This document shows, piece after piece, positions 27,528 through 35,081 of a stretch of 41,996 bases of DNA. Each line of letters opens with the position of its first letter. Positions within the stretch are counted from its first letter, which is position 1. This DNA comes from Bacteroidia bacterium. Lineage in GTDB: Bacteria; Bacteroidota; Bacteroidia; Bacteroidales; GWA2-32-17. Location of the stretch: assembly GCA_016218155.1 (NCBI GenBank), contig JACREQ010000074.1:1-41996 (forward strand), read 5' to 3'. Both the position numbers and the translations under genes were made by a program. Under the pieces are notes generated by a model, which was not told where the DNA came from, did no database searches, and was given only the letters and a program-made list of their open reading frames with translations.

Positions 27528-29231
27528 ATGAGATTAAGTATAATTTTAGCTTTCATTTTTATAGTAAATATTTGTAATGCCCAAACTGAAAAAACAACAG
27601 ATATATTTGGCTATAAAATCACTTACCTAAGGTATTCTAATGGTAAAATTGAAGAAGAACAAGATCCCATTGTTGTAATTACTAACAAAAAAGAAACATT
27701 ATTATCTTCTGAAAATATTCAGTCAAACAAAATATCTTATCCATTTGAATTAACAAGAATTAACCGGGCTGATAATTCTTATATTCAGATGGCATTTTTA
27801 AATAATAATAGTACTACAGCATTTATTGATTCTACATCTATTGCAAAACAGAACTTAGAAATAATTAACGAAACAAAAACAATACTTGGTCACATTTGTA
27901 AAAAAGCAAAAACTGTTATTAATTCAAATACCATTGAACTCTGGTACACAAACGAACTGGATGTTAAAGGCGCACCTGGAATGCTGGGTCAGAACTTAGG
28001 ATTGGTTTTAGAAACTATTAGAAATGGGAATTATGTTATAACAGCATCAAAAATCGAAAAATTAACAAATTATAAGCCAAATATTGTGTCATCTGGTTTT
28101 AACACTACTCCCAAAACCGATGTTTTAACCTACCGTGACCTTATTTGGCAAAGTAGATTTACTACAATAAAAGTTTTTGATGAAGAACTTGTAAGATTTT
28201 CTGATGAAGCAAAATCAAACGATAGTATTTTAAGATTTGCAAAAGGGCTTATAATAATTCGTAAAATTAAATTTCCACCTATTAAAAAAGGACAAAATGT
28301 ATTTATCGATATTCAACAATGCTCAAATGGCGATGCATACGATAGAACAGGTACTGCTTTTATTATACCAACCGATAAATCAACTTCATTTTTGGATGGT
28401 TTGCAAAAAGGCACTAAAGAATTACCAAAATACACAAACGGAAATGGCTCAGAATATCAGGGTGTAGTAGCAACAGAAAATTATCTGCCTTTACTGGAAT
28501 TAATGAGATTTTTTACTCCATTTGGCATTTTAAAATACAATTATTTAGAACAAAAAGGTAAAAAATGGCATGAAATAACACCGTTCAGACAAGACATTAC
28601 AGATCTTGCAAGTTATTTAAGCAATAGAGAACTCTGGGTTGGTGTAACTATTGGAAATTATGATAAAGGTGGGCATAAAATCTCGATGAACATTACAATT
28701 CATCCTGAAGAAAATCCATCGCTAAACAGCCAGGCCTTTTCAGAAAGCAAAGTATTGCCTTTATTCAATACTGTAAACATATTGGAAATGGATGGTCAGA
28801 ATTACGGATCAATGTTCAGCAATGAAAAAGGTTTGGAAGTAACATTTAGCATAGATAAAGACATTAAAAGTGCAAAACTGAAATTCATAACAACAGGTCA
28901 TGGTGGTTGGGAAAACGGTGATGAATTTCTACAAAAGAAAAATACAATTTTGCTGGATGATAAAACTGTCTTCTCATTTATTCCATGGAGACAAGACTGT
29001 GGCTCATACCGTTTATTTAACCCCTGCTCTGGGAATTTTCCAAATGGTTTATCATCATCTGATTTAAGCAGATCGAACTGGTGTCCCGGAACTGTAACAA
29101 ATCCTACATACATTGATCTTGGAGATTTAAAAGCAGGTAAACATACTATAAAAGTTCAAATACCAATAGGTTTACCAGAGGGTGGAAGTTTTAGTTCATG
29201 GAATGTGTCGGGTTGCTTAATCTGGGAGTAA
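27528..29231 (+). CDS. GLPGLI-type N-terminal domain fused to a PNGase F-like peptide-N-glycosidase
   Basis: The 567-residue protein has a signal peptide (1-18) and an N-terminal region (about 25-185) like GLPGLI proteins, with IELWYTNELDVKGAPGMLG in place of the canonical motif. The rest resembles PNGase F: residues about 240-400 (first jelly roll) include GDAYDRTG, where D272 fits the catalytic Asp position. Residues about 415-567 (second jelly roll) include GHGGWENGDEF (E466) and SSSDLSRSNWCPGTVTNP, a strong PNGase F signature with its conserved cysteines. By family it removes N-linked glycans from asparagine. Its link to the LytTR system suggests induction by a surface signal. The D272/E466 assignment is by motif only. 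Confidence 0.85.
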   Translation: MRLSIILAFIFIVNICNAQTEKTTDIFGYKITYLRYSNGKIEEEQDPIVVITNKKETLLSSENIQSNKISYPFELTRINRADNSYIQMAFLNNNSTTAFIDSTSIAKQNLEIINETKTILGHICKKAKTVINSNTIELWYTNELDVKGAPGMLGQNLGLVLETIRNGNYVITASKIEKLTNYKPNIVSSGFNTTPKTDVLTYRDLIWQSRFTTIKVFDEELVRFSDEAKSNDSILRFAKGLIIIRKIKFPPIKKGQNVFIDIQQCSNGDAYDRTGTAFIIPTDKSTSFLDGLQKGTKELPKYTNGNGSEYQGVVATENYLPLLELMRFFTPFGILKYNYLEQKGKKWHEITPFRQDITDLASYLSNRELWVGVTIGNYDKGGHKISMNITIHPEENPSLNSQAFSESKVLPLFNTVNILEMDGQNYGSMFSNEKGLEVTFSIDKDIKSAKLKFITTGHGGWENGDEFLQKKNTILLDDKTVFSFIPWRQDCGSYRLFNPCSGNFPNGLSSSDLSRSNWCPGTVTNPTYIDLGDLKAGKHTIKVQIPIGLPEGGSFSSWNVSGCLIWE

Positions 29232-29312
29232 GAGCATTTATATTCTCTTAAAACAAAAGCATAGTAAATATTGATTTCTCTGCTTAATTATGAACTAAGC
29301 TGTGTGGGCATT

Positions 29313-29351
29313 GCTCACTCGCTGGTAGCGAGCGAATGCAAGGACGAGTGC
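29313..29351 (+). repeat. Left boundary palindrome of the HepT/MNT region
   Basis: The element opens GCTCAC, contains a perfect hairpin CTCGCT-GGT-AGCGAG (29318-29332) and ends GAGTGC. Its inverted relative lies at 31183-31211, so the two bracket the unknown gene and the HepT/MNT pair. It could also help end transcription, but no T tract follows. Confidence 0.55.
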
Positions 29352-29356
29352 ATGGA

Positions 29357-30370
29357 TTAATCAACCGATTCATTATAACTTGTAATTGTCTCAGATATAA
29401 ATTGCCCTATTCCCAAAACATCTTTTATTGGGGATTTTGATTTCAATTCTTTTGAATATTCTAATAAGTTATAGTAGCTTTTTGGATCATTATCTTTATT
29501 ATTAAATATAAATTCTAACTTTTCTTTATTATCATATTTTTCAATTATTCCATAATTTTTAGGTAATACTTCATATCCATATAAGAGTAATTCATTATGT
29601 ATATCCAAGCTTTTATTAATTATATTAAGCTTTTCAAATACATTTTGTGTTTCAATTTCATCCCAGAAAATATATTGATTTTGTTTCCAATAATAAAACC
29701 CTGTTAGTTGTGGAAAATCTGATATTTTAGCCAATAATATGAACATTGAACTACATAAGTGAAAATATAAATAGTCCCAATATTTTTCCTCTACTAAACA
29801 AATCTGTGCATTTAAATTGTCTATTCTTGATGAAAATTCTAAATATTCAAATCGATCTAATTTTGGCAAAAACATTGATGCATTAATTAGATTTTTAAAG
29901 GATAAATCAAATTCTTTTTTTTCAAATAACAATTTCGATTTCAATATAATTAATTCTATTAAATATTTAAATTCAGTATTATTATATCTTTCTGTTATTT
30001 CAATAGTATTTATATACTCTAAGGCCTTTTCAATATCTGCTTTTTCATAAAGCATTGCTAACTTACAACAAAATGAGAGATTATAATCATTGTACTTTGA
30101 AAAGGAAAGATCAATAAATTCAATTCTATCAGCTGATCTAATTTTTTCTTTTTGCAAATAATTAAGAAAATTATTTACAAGTCTGTATGAGTCATCAAAG
30201 TTAAATTCAAGGTAATTTTTCAAGTAAAATTCCTGAAAATCAGCAAAAATATTCTGAAAGCCATTTTGTTTATAATTTTTGTCTAATAACTTATTAAAAG
30301 CTGTTATTTTTATACCATCACCTTTAAACAAGAAAATTTTGTCATATGTGCTTTCTTCTATAGTGCTCAA
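29357..30370 (-). CDS. Unknown helical protein
   Basis: This 337-residue protein shows no signal peptide and no motif I recognise. It looks predominantly alpha-helical and rich in Asn, Lys, Glu and aromatic residues (for example YYWKQNQYIFWDEIE near residue 220), with possible TPR-like helix pairs around 90-180. The start is a TTG with an in-frame stop just upstream and no ATG until about residue 88, so the 5' end is uncertain; two TATATTTG boxes lie about 30 and 62 nt upstream, which supports a start here. It is next to a HepT/MNT pair and inside the same palindrome-bounded block; a functional link is speculative. Confidence 0.65.
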   Translation of the reverse strand: MSTIEESTYDKIFLFKGDGIKITAFNKLLDKNYKQNGFQNIFADFQEFYLKNYLEFNFDDSYRLVNNFLNYLQKEKIRSADRIEFIDLSFSKYNDYNLSFCCKLAMLYEKADIEKALEYINTIEITERYNNTEFKYLIELIILKSKLLFEKKEFDLSFKNLINASMFLPKLDRFEYLEFSSRIDNLNAQICLVEEKYWDYLYFHLCSSMFILLAKISDFPQLTGFYYWKQNQYIFWDEIETQNVFEKLNIINKSLDIHNELLLYGYEVLPKNYGIIEKYDNKEKLEFIFNNKDNDPKSYYNLLEYSKELKSKSPIKDVLGIGQFISETITSYNESVD

Positions 30371-30400
30371 AATAATTTAACTTTAATTATTTCTAAAAAC

Positions 30401-30440
30401 CAAATATAATCAATAACATATTAATTAAAAAACAAATATA
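30401..30440 (-). promoter_or_regulatory. Two tandem Bacteroidota -7 boxes (TATATTTG) for the unknown gene
   Basis: TATATTTG occurs twice on the minus strand, at 30401-30408 and 30433-30440. The nearer copy ends 30 nt before the proposed TTG start at 30370. Confidence 0.45.
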
Positions 30441-30482
30441 AAAAATGATTAAAGTAAACTGATTTATGAACAAATACAATAA

Positions 30483-30821
30483 TTACTCCTCTAATTTTGC
30501 ATTAATTTCGGCACTAAGTTTTGGCAAATGATTAATAACAATACTCCAAATTAAATCGTCCGAAATTTTATCGTAACCATGTGCAATTCGATTACGTGTT
30601 CCAATAATTTTTTGAGCGTTTTCTATTTCAAAATTATTATCCTTTTTTAAGATTCGGTTTATTGCTTCTCCAATAATTTCAATATCTCTTTCGATTGCAC
30701 GCTTTGTTTTAATATCTTTTAAATAATCTTCGAATTTCTTAGGTTTATCAATAAAATAACTTTCAATCTCACTAATGGCCTGTTGTATATCAAAAAGCCA
30801 TGTTTTAATTTCGCTATCCAT
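30483..30821 (-). CDS. HepT-like (DUF86) ribonuclease toxin
   Basis: The 112-residue protein (ATG at 30821) is of HepT/DUF86 type, with the RNase motif RNRIAHGY fitting RX4HXY. The helix before it carries IGEAINRIL. By family HepT cleaves RNA and is held inactive by its MNT partner, often through AMPylation of the tyrosine in this motif. The ATG overlaps the stop of the MNT gene by 8 bp, typical of translational coupling; a longer TTG-started version would overlap it by 32 bp and add only eight weakly conserved residues. Confidence 0.88.
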   Translation of the reverse strand: MDSEIKTWLFDIQQAISEIESYFIDKPKKFEDYLKDIKTKRAIERDIEIIGEAINRILKKDNNFEIENAQKIIGTRNRIAHGYDKISDDLIWSIVINHLPKLSAEINAKLEE

Positions 30822-31113
30822 AAACAAGTTGTTTTGATGAATCAATTGATTTTCTTAAGTATGGATTACTAATTGCCTTATCTTCCAATAAATCTACTTT
30901 ATGTTTAAAAATATTTTCAAGTGAAAATTTTAATTCAAAATAATTATCGGCATAATCATACAATTCAACACCATTAAAATCAACAACTAAATCAATATCA
31001 CTATCGTTTTTAAATCTATTTGTTAGCACAGAACCAATAACAAATAGCCTAGCTACATTATGCTTTTTACATAAATCACGAATTTTGTCAATATTGCTTT
31101 CTATCAGATTCAT
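30814..31113 (-). CDS. MNT-type nucleotidyltransferase antitoxin
   Basis: The 99-residue protein is a minimal nucleotidyltransferase with the defining GSX10DXD motif: G-S followed by ten residues and DID in GSVLTNRFKNDSDIDLVVDF. By family it modifies and neutralises HepT. It precedes HepT by an 8-bp overlap. A TATATTTG box ends only 4 nt before its ATG, suggesting a leaderless or nearly leaderless transcript. Confidence 0.9.
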   Translation of the reverse strand: MNLIESNIDKIRDLCKKHNVARLFVIGSVLTNRFKNDSDIDLVVDFNGVELYDYADNYFELKFSLENIFKHKVDLLEDKAISNPYLRKSIDSSKQLVYG

Positions 31114-31117
31114 AAAG

Positions 31118-31125
31118 CAAATATA
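31118..31125 (-). promoter_or_regulatory. Bacteroidota -7 box (TATATTTG) abutting the MNT start
   Basis: A perfect TAnnTTTG on the minus strand ending 4 nt upstream of the MNT ATG. Transcription from it would start at or near the A of the start codon. Confidence 0.45.
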
Positions 31126-31182
31126 CTAATTTTAAAGAAACAATAAAAATGATTAAATAATTCTGATTTATAAACCTAAAAA

Positions 31183-31211
31183 GCACTCGCTCGCAGAATG
31201 CTAGTGTGAGC
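31183..31211 (-). repeat. Right boundary palindrome of the HepT/MNT region; possible terminator for the WG/TonB gene
   Basis: An imperfect stem (GCACTCGCTCGC against GCTAGTGTGAGC, loop AGAAT) carries the GCTCAC...GAGCGAGTGC words of the left palindrome in opposite orientation. Read on the minus strand, the hairpin is followed by TTTTT, so it may also end transcription of the WG/TonB gene, whose stop lies at 31222. Confidence 0.5.
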
Positions 31212-31221
31212 AAGAAAAAAA

Positions 31222-32190
31222 TCAATTCAACTTAAAATTTAATGGTATTTGAAATAACACATTAACTAAATGCCCTTTATGTTTTCCTGGTTTCCATGCA
31301 GGCATAGCTGAAATTACTCTTATAGCTTCTTCATCCAAAATTGGATTGGCGCCTTTTAAAAGTTCAACTTCAGAGATATTACCATCTTTACCAATAATAA
31401 ACTGAACAAAAACTTTTCCCTGTATACCTTTTTCTTTAGCAATTTCAGGATAAATTACAGTTTGGGCAACCCATTTCATCATTTCATATTCACCACCAGG
31501 AAATTCAGGTTTAGTTTCAACAACGTAAAAATTGATATTATCACTTGTAGTATCATTTTTATTAAACACAATATTTTCTTTGAATACTAACTCACCATTT
31601 GAAAACAAAGTGTATTTTTTATCTTTTATAGTTACAATAAATGTATCTTTTGAAAACCTTGTAACATTTGAGAACCATCTTTTTGACAATAAGCTATCAT
31701 TCGTATTTATTACACCAAAAATGCTACTACCATCACCATAAGTATCTTCATTAGGATTATCCTTTCCTACTACTGCAAAACCATTTGAAAATTTTTCTAC
31801 AATTTTATATTTATATGGAATTACTAATTCTCCTTTTGTATTAATATATCCATAATATCCTGTTCCAAATTTTTCGAACTTACGAACAAAGGCTAAACCA
31901 TCTGAAAAAGAACCAGCATTGAAATATTCTTCAAGAAAAACTTTTTTCCCTTTTACATCAATAAAAGTATAAAAAGGTATAAAACCACTAGATTCCCTAA
32001 CTAATGCGATTCCTTCACTAAAAAGCTCAGCCTGATAATATTGAAATTTTATTACTACTTTTCCTTTATTATTTACATAACCCCATTTACCATCTTTTTC
32101 TTTTGGAGTTAAAGTATTTACCTGGCAATAAATTAAACTATAATTAAAAAACAGAAGTAAATAACAAATAACAAATTTAAATTGTCTCAT
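31222..32190 (-). CDS. WG-repeat protein with C-terminal TonB domain
   Basis: The 322-residue protein has a signal peptide (1-23), about three WG (KWGYVNNKGKVV-type) repeats (about 30-165), a short linker and a TonB C-terminal domain (about 235-322) with the phrases YPEIAKEKGIQGKVFVQFII, DEEAIRVISAMPAWKPGK and a hydrophobic final strand. TonB domains normally carry an N-terminal membrane helix linked to ExbBD, which is absent, so this is probably a stand-alone TonB-like periplasmic protein. WG repeats have no established biochemical role. It is last of a likely operon with the omega-amidase (16 bp gap) and the acyltransferase. Confidence 0.85.
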   Translation of the reverse strand: MRQFKFVICYLLLFFNYSLIYCQVNTLTPKEKDGKWGYVNNKGKVVIKFQYYQAELFSEGIALVRESSGFIPFYTFIDVKGKKVFLEEYFNAGSFSDGLAFVRKFEKFGTGYYGYINTKGELVIPYKYKIVEKFSNGFAVVGKDNPNEDTYGDGSSIFGVINTNDSLLSKRWFSNVTRFSKDTFIVTIKDKKYTLFSNGELVFKENIVFNKNDTTSDNINFYVVETKPEFPGGEYEMMKWVAQTVIYPEIAKEKGIQGKVFVQFIIGKDGNISEVELLKGANPILDEEAIRVISAMPAWKPGKHKGHLVNVLFQIPLNFKLN

Positions 32191-32206
32191 GACAAATATC
32201 TTAAAA

Positions 32207-32986
32207 TTATATTTTTATAATAAAGTCATCTGCATCTTTCCACGCAGGAAATTTTTCTTTAGCATCGTTTAGTAATCCAAGATTTATTGTGCATGTTATT
32301 ATTTCTTCTGCAAAAGGTTTTGCAAATGCCATTTCTCTACCAGCATAGTCTATAATCATGCTGTCGCCACTATGAGAAATTTGCTTACCATCATTACCGA
32401 CTCTGTTTACTGCAGCTACATAGCACTGATTTTCCATAGCACGAGCATAAAGTAATTTTTTCCATGCATCATTTCTGCGCTCAGGCCAGTTTGCAACAAG
32501 TAACATTACATCATAATCATTTTTATTGCGCATCCACACTGGAAAACGTAAGTCGTAACAAATCTGCAGAAAAAATCTAAAACCTTTATATTTTACAATT
32601 GTGCGTGTATTTCCGGCTGTGTATTCGTTATGTTCACCGGTAATAGTAAATAAATGATGTTTATCGTAATAATGAATTAAACCTGAAGGTTCGGCAAAAA
32701 TAAAACGATTAAAATATTTTCCGTTTTCTGTAATAATAACACTTCCGCCAATTGCAAAATTATTATGTGCAGATTGTTTGATAATCCAGCTTACAGTTTG
32801 TCCATCCATTGCTTCTGCAATCGGACGAGGATTCATGGAGAATCCTGTAGTAAACATTTCTGGCAATAAAACAATATCGGTTTTTCCTTTTAAGTCTGAA
32901 AAATTATTTTCAAACTTTTTCATATTTTCGGCAGGATTTTCCCAAACTAGATCGCTTTGTATAAGCGAAATTTTAATTTCTTCCAT
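32207..32986 (-). CDS. Omega-amidase / nitrilase family hydrolase (YafV/Nit2-like)
   Basis: The 259-residue protein shows the nitrilase-superfamily Glu-Lys-Cys triad: E43 in LLPEMFTTGF, K109 in YDKHHLF and C143 in QICYDLRFPVW. The LPEMF and ICYDLRFP phrases match YafV/Nit2 rather than plant-type nitrilases. By family it hydrolyses the omega-amide of alpha-ketoglutaramate or alpha-ketosuccinamate to ammonia and the keto acid, in the cytoplasm. Its ATG lies 1 bp after the stop of the upstream acyltransferase, so the pair are co-translated. Confidence 0.92.
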   Translation of the reverse strand: MEEIKISLIQSDLVWENPAENMKKFENNFSDLKGKTDIVLLPEMFTTGFSMNPRPIAEAMDGQTVSWIIKQSAHNNFAIGGSVIITENGKYFNRFIFAEPSGLIHYYDKHHLFTITGEHNEYTAGNTRTIVKYKGFRFFLQICYDLRFPVWMRNKNDYDVMLLVANWPERRNDAWKKLLYARAMENQCYVAAVNRVGNDGKQISHSGDSMIIDYAGREMAFAKPFAEEIITCTINLGLLNDAKEKFPAWKDADDFIIKI

Positions 32987-32987
32987 A

Positions 32988-33545
32988 TTAGCTTTCTGTA
33001 GTAAAACCTTCAGGATGTTTAGCTTTTACACCAACATAACAAGCTTTTATTTTAAGCATATCGGCATCAAAGTCGCCGGTTGGCTCGAATATCCAAAGTG
33101 GTCCAAGTTGTTTTTTTCCGTAATCAACAGTTGATACAACAACAGGCACTTTAGCTTCAGTTGCTATCTGATAAAAACCTTTTTTCCACCGTTTCACTTT
33201 TTTACGTGTTCCTTCAGGAGTTATAACAAGGAAAAAAGAATCACGTTTTTTATATTCAGCAACCATTTGAGCAACCATATCGTTATGCCTGTCTCCCCTT
33301 TTCACAGGTATTGCACCTAATGCCCGAATTATCGGTCCTACCGGGAAAAAGAAAAACTCTTTTTTAATTACAAATTTTGCACTAATTCCAAAGCTGTGTA
33401 AACCCAGCCAACCCATAATAAAATCCATAATGCTGGTATGTGGTGCTGCAATAACCAAAAGCTTTTTGGCATCGGGAGGAAATGAACCAATTAAATGCCA
33501 TCCCATTATTTTCACTACAGTTCTTGCAAATCTTTTAGCAGCCAT
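32988..33545 (-). CDS. PlsC-like lysophospholipid / glycerophosphate acyltransferase
   Basis: The 185-residue protein has the HX4D motif H36-TSIM-D41 in APHTSIMDF and the glycerophosphate-binding EGTR motif in TPEGTRKKVKRWKKGFY, typical of short PlsC-like acyltransferases. Basic and hydrophobic segments suggest peripheral association with the inner membrane. It is first of the acyltransferase, omega-amidase, WG/TonB run and follows a TATATTTG box 47 nt upstream. The precise acyl acceptor is unknown. Confidence 0.88.
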   Translation of the reverse strand: MAAKRFARTVVKIMGWHLIGSFPPDAKKLLVIAAPHTSIMDFIMGWLGLHSFGISAKFVIKKEFFFFPVGPIIRALGAIPVKRGDRHNDMVAQMVAEYKKRDSFFLVITPEGTRKKVKRWKKGFYQIATEAKVPVVVSTVDYGKKQLGPLWIFEPTGDFDADMLKIKACYVGVKAKHPEGFTTES

Positions 33546-33592
33546 TATCTAATTTAGAATTTACGATTTTCGAATTAGGATTTTATGAATTA

Positions 33593-33600
33593 CAAATATA
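33593..33600 (-). promoter_or_regulatory. Bacteroidota -7 box (TATATTTG) for the acyltransferase operon
   Basis: A perfect TAnnTTTG on the minus strand ending 47 nt before the ATG at 33545, in the 328-bp spacer 33546-33873. The rest of that spacer holds two palindromic repeats and a terminator; I found no gene in it. Confidence 0.5.
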
Positions 33601-33650
33601 ACTTAAAGTTTTATTTTAAATAACAACAAATTAATAACATATAAACTAAT

Positions 33651-33714
33651 GTCATTCTGAGTGTAACGAAGAATCTAAATTCGAAAGCAGATTCTTCACT
33701 ACGTTCAGAATGAC
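33651..33714. repeat. Palindromic intergenic repeat, GTCATTCTG family (copy 3, complete)
   Basis: A 64-bp element with near-perfect inverted ends: GTCATTCTGAGTG at the left and CGTTCAGAATGAC at the right, around an AATCTAAATTCGAAAGCAGATT core. Read as protein it gives the well-known spurious SERSEES peptide, so a short open frame here is not a gene. Confidence 0.92.
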
Positions 33715-33734
33715 AAAAAAAATGTAAAATAAAA

Positions 33735-33758
33735 CAGTCAGGCCGAAAGACCTGACTG
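33735..33758 (-). terminator. Terminator of the hydG-rubrerythrin operon
   Basis: CAGTCAGG pairs with CCTGACTG across an 8-nt loop. On the minus strand the 3' arm is followed by TTTTATTTTAC. It lies 115 nt past the rubrerythrin stop, with a palindromic repeat in between. Confidence 0.78.
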
Positions 33759-33788
33759 CATAAAAATATCAAAAAAAATACTACTATA

Positions 33789-33862
33789 GTCATGGTGAGC
33801 GGAGTCGAACCATGACCCTTCGACTTCCCTTCGTCAGGCTCAGGGCAGGCGCTCAGGGGGAC
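33789..33862. repeat. Palindromic intergenic repeat, GTCATGGTGAGC variant (copy 4)
   Basis: It opens with a perfect palindromic unit (GTCATGGTGAG..., 33789-33816, ending CCATGAC), followed by a GC-rich unit with TCAGGCTCAGGGCAGG and a final GAC. It is related to the GTCATTCTG copies in its end words. It lies just past the rubrerythrin stop. Confidence 0.75.
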
Positions 33863-33873
33863 TTTAGTGGCTT

Positions 33874-34446
33874 TTAGAAATTTTCTCCCAATAACTCAAA
33901 AAATGCTTTTGGATGTGCGCATACCGGGCAGTTTTCCAAAGCTTTTGTACCTTCATGAATATATCCGCACTCGCGGCACATCCATTTTACTTTTTCGTCT
34001 TTCTGAAAAACCTTTTCGTTTTCAATATTTGCCAATAATTTTCTGAATCTTGCTTCATGTTCTGCTTCAATTTTTGCAATTAATTTAAAAGCTGTTGCAA
34101 CATCTTTAAAGCCTTCTTTTGAAGCTATCTCTGAAAATTCAGGATAAAGCATTGTCCATTCCTCGTTTTCGCCATTAGCTGCAGCTAAAAGATTCTGAGG
34201 AGTAGTTCCAATAATACCTGCAGGATAAATTGCAGTAATTTCTACAGGACCTCCTTCAAGAAAATTAAAAAATCTTTTTGCATGAGTTTTTTCCTGTAAT
34301 GATGTCATCATAAACATTTCGGAAATTTGCTCGTAACCTTCTTTTTTAGCCACTTTAGAGAAAAATTCATAACGATTTCTTGCCTGTGATTCGCCTGCGA
34401 ATGCTTTTAACAGGTTTTTTTCTGTTTGTGTTCCTTTTAGACTCAT
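33874..34446 (-). CDS. rbr: Rubrerythrin
   Basis: The 190-residue protein has a ferritin-like di-iron domain (1-140) with ligands in AGESQARN (E19), SLQEKTHAKRFF (E52, H55) and IEAEHEARFRKLL (E127, H130), and a C-terminal rubredoxin domain with C157, C160, C173 and C176 (CRECGYIHEG, NCPVCAHP). By family it reduces hydrogen peroxide with electrons from rubredoxin-type donors and protects anaerobes. It is last of the HydG operon, 3 bp after a TM1266-like gene, so it may protect the oxygen-sensitive hydrogenase pathway. Confidence 0.95.
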   Translation of the reverse strand: MSLKGTQTEKNLLKAFAGESQARNRYEFFSKVAKKEGYEQISEMFMMTSLQEKTHAKRFFNFLEGGPVEITAIYPAGIIGTTPQNLLAAANGENEEWTMLYPEFSEIASKEGFKDVATAFKLIAKIEAEHEARFRKLLANIENEKVFQKDEKVKWMCRECGYIHEGTKALENCPVCAHPKAFFELLGENF

Positions 34447-34449
34447 AGT

Positions 34450-34707
34450 TTATTTGTTAAATATCATTTTTTGTACTTCAACTCCATTTATTTTTTTAAG
34501 CTCTGATTCAAACAAATCCATTTCATCAACCAAGCCTGTTAACTCTAATATTACCAGTCCGCTTAAACTGCAATAATTGTCAACTACCTCATGTAAACCT
34601 AATCTTGTTTTAATAGAACAACCAAATTTAGTAAACAAATTCTGGATTGCAATAGCATCTTTATTTCTTTCAGAAACATATATGCCTAAAATTCTTATTT
34701 CTTTCAT
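34450..34707 (-). CDS. TM1266-like small regulator (iron-only hydrogenase system), paralogue A
   Basis: The 85-residue protein (ATG at 34707) has an ACT-like small alpha/beta fold pattern with KEIRILGIYVSERN at the start, KTRLGLHEV in the middle and GVEVQKM at the end. It matches the TM1266 family associated with [FeFe] hydrogenase maturation genes. An upstream in-frame ATG at 34728 lies inside the adjacent repeat (GTCAT), so I chose the later start. Role in the family is not well known. It is 3 bp upstream of rubrerythrin. Confidence 0.8.
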   Translation of the reverse strand: MKEIRILGIYVSERNKDAIAIQNLFTKFGCSIKTRLGLHEVVDNYCSLSGLVILELTGLVDEMDLFESELKKINGVEVQKMIFNK

Positions 34708-34723
34708 AGTTTTTATTGTTTCT

Positions 34724-34805
34724 GTCATTCTAGAATCTATTCTAGTTTACCCTTCGATCCGCCGCGGCGGACGCTCAGGGTGACTCTAGTACCACTCAGG
34801 ATGAC
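34724..34805. repeat. Palindromic intergenic repeat, GTCATTCTG family (copy 5) inside the hydG operon
   Basis: An 82-bp element opening GTCATTCTAGAATC and ending CTCAGGATGAC, with a GC-rich GATCCGCCGCGGCGGACG core. It separates the two TM1266-like genes. The GTCAT of its left end reads ATG on the minus strand, in frame with paralogue A. Confidence 0.88.
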
Positions 34806-34812
34806 AAAATAT

Positions 34813-35070
34813 TTATATCGAAAAATTCATTTCCTGAACTTCAATTCCACCAATTTCTGTAAGTTCCATTTTTAATTTAAAAAATTCTTCAGGTGCATCA
34901 ACAATTTGTAGAATAATAAAACCTACTCTACTGCATGTGTTTTCAGAAACCTCATGAAAACCCAACCTTGTTTTAACAATGTGCGCATATTTCGACAAAA
35001 TTATCTGAGTTTTATTTGCCTCTTTAATTCTGTCTTTTATTGCAATACCAATAATTTTATAGCTTGACAT
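34813..35070 (-). CDS. TM1266-like small regulator, paralogue B
   Basis: The 85-residue protein is homologous to paralogue A: YKIIGIAIKDR, then KTRLGFHEVSEN and GIEVQEMNF in the same places. The two probably arose by duplication. Its start is 11 bp after the hydG stop, so it is co-transcribed with hydG. A dimer or heterodimer sensing role is possible but not shown by the sequence. Confidence 0.8.
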   Translation of the reverse strand: MSSYKIIGIAIKDRIKEANKTQIILSKYAHIVKTRLGFHEVSENTCSRVGFIILQIVDAPEEFFKLKMELTEIGGIEVQEMNFSI

Positions 35071-35081
35071 ATTTTTATAAA

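Noticed and set aside
29227-29252. TAAGAG / CTCTTA hairpin after the PNGase-like gene
   Set aside because: Six base pairs with no T tract, so not supported as a terminator.
30822-30845. Longer HepT start at TTG 30845
   Set aside because: The ATG at 30821 gives the usual short overlap with the MNT gene.
33611-33793. A 60-codon open frame containing a CHSERSEESAFEF-like peptide
   Set aside because: The peptide is the known translation of a palindromic intergenic repeat (copy 3), not a gene.
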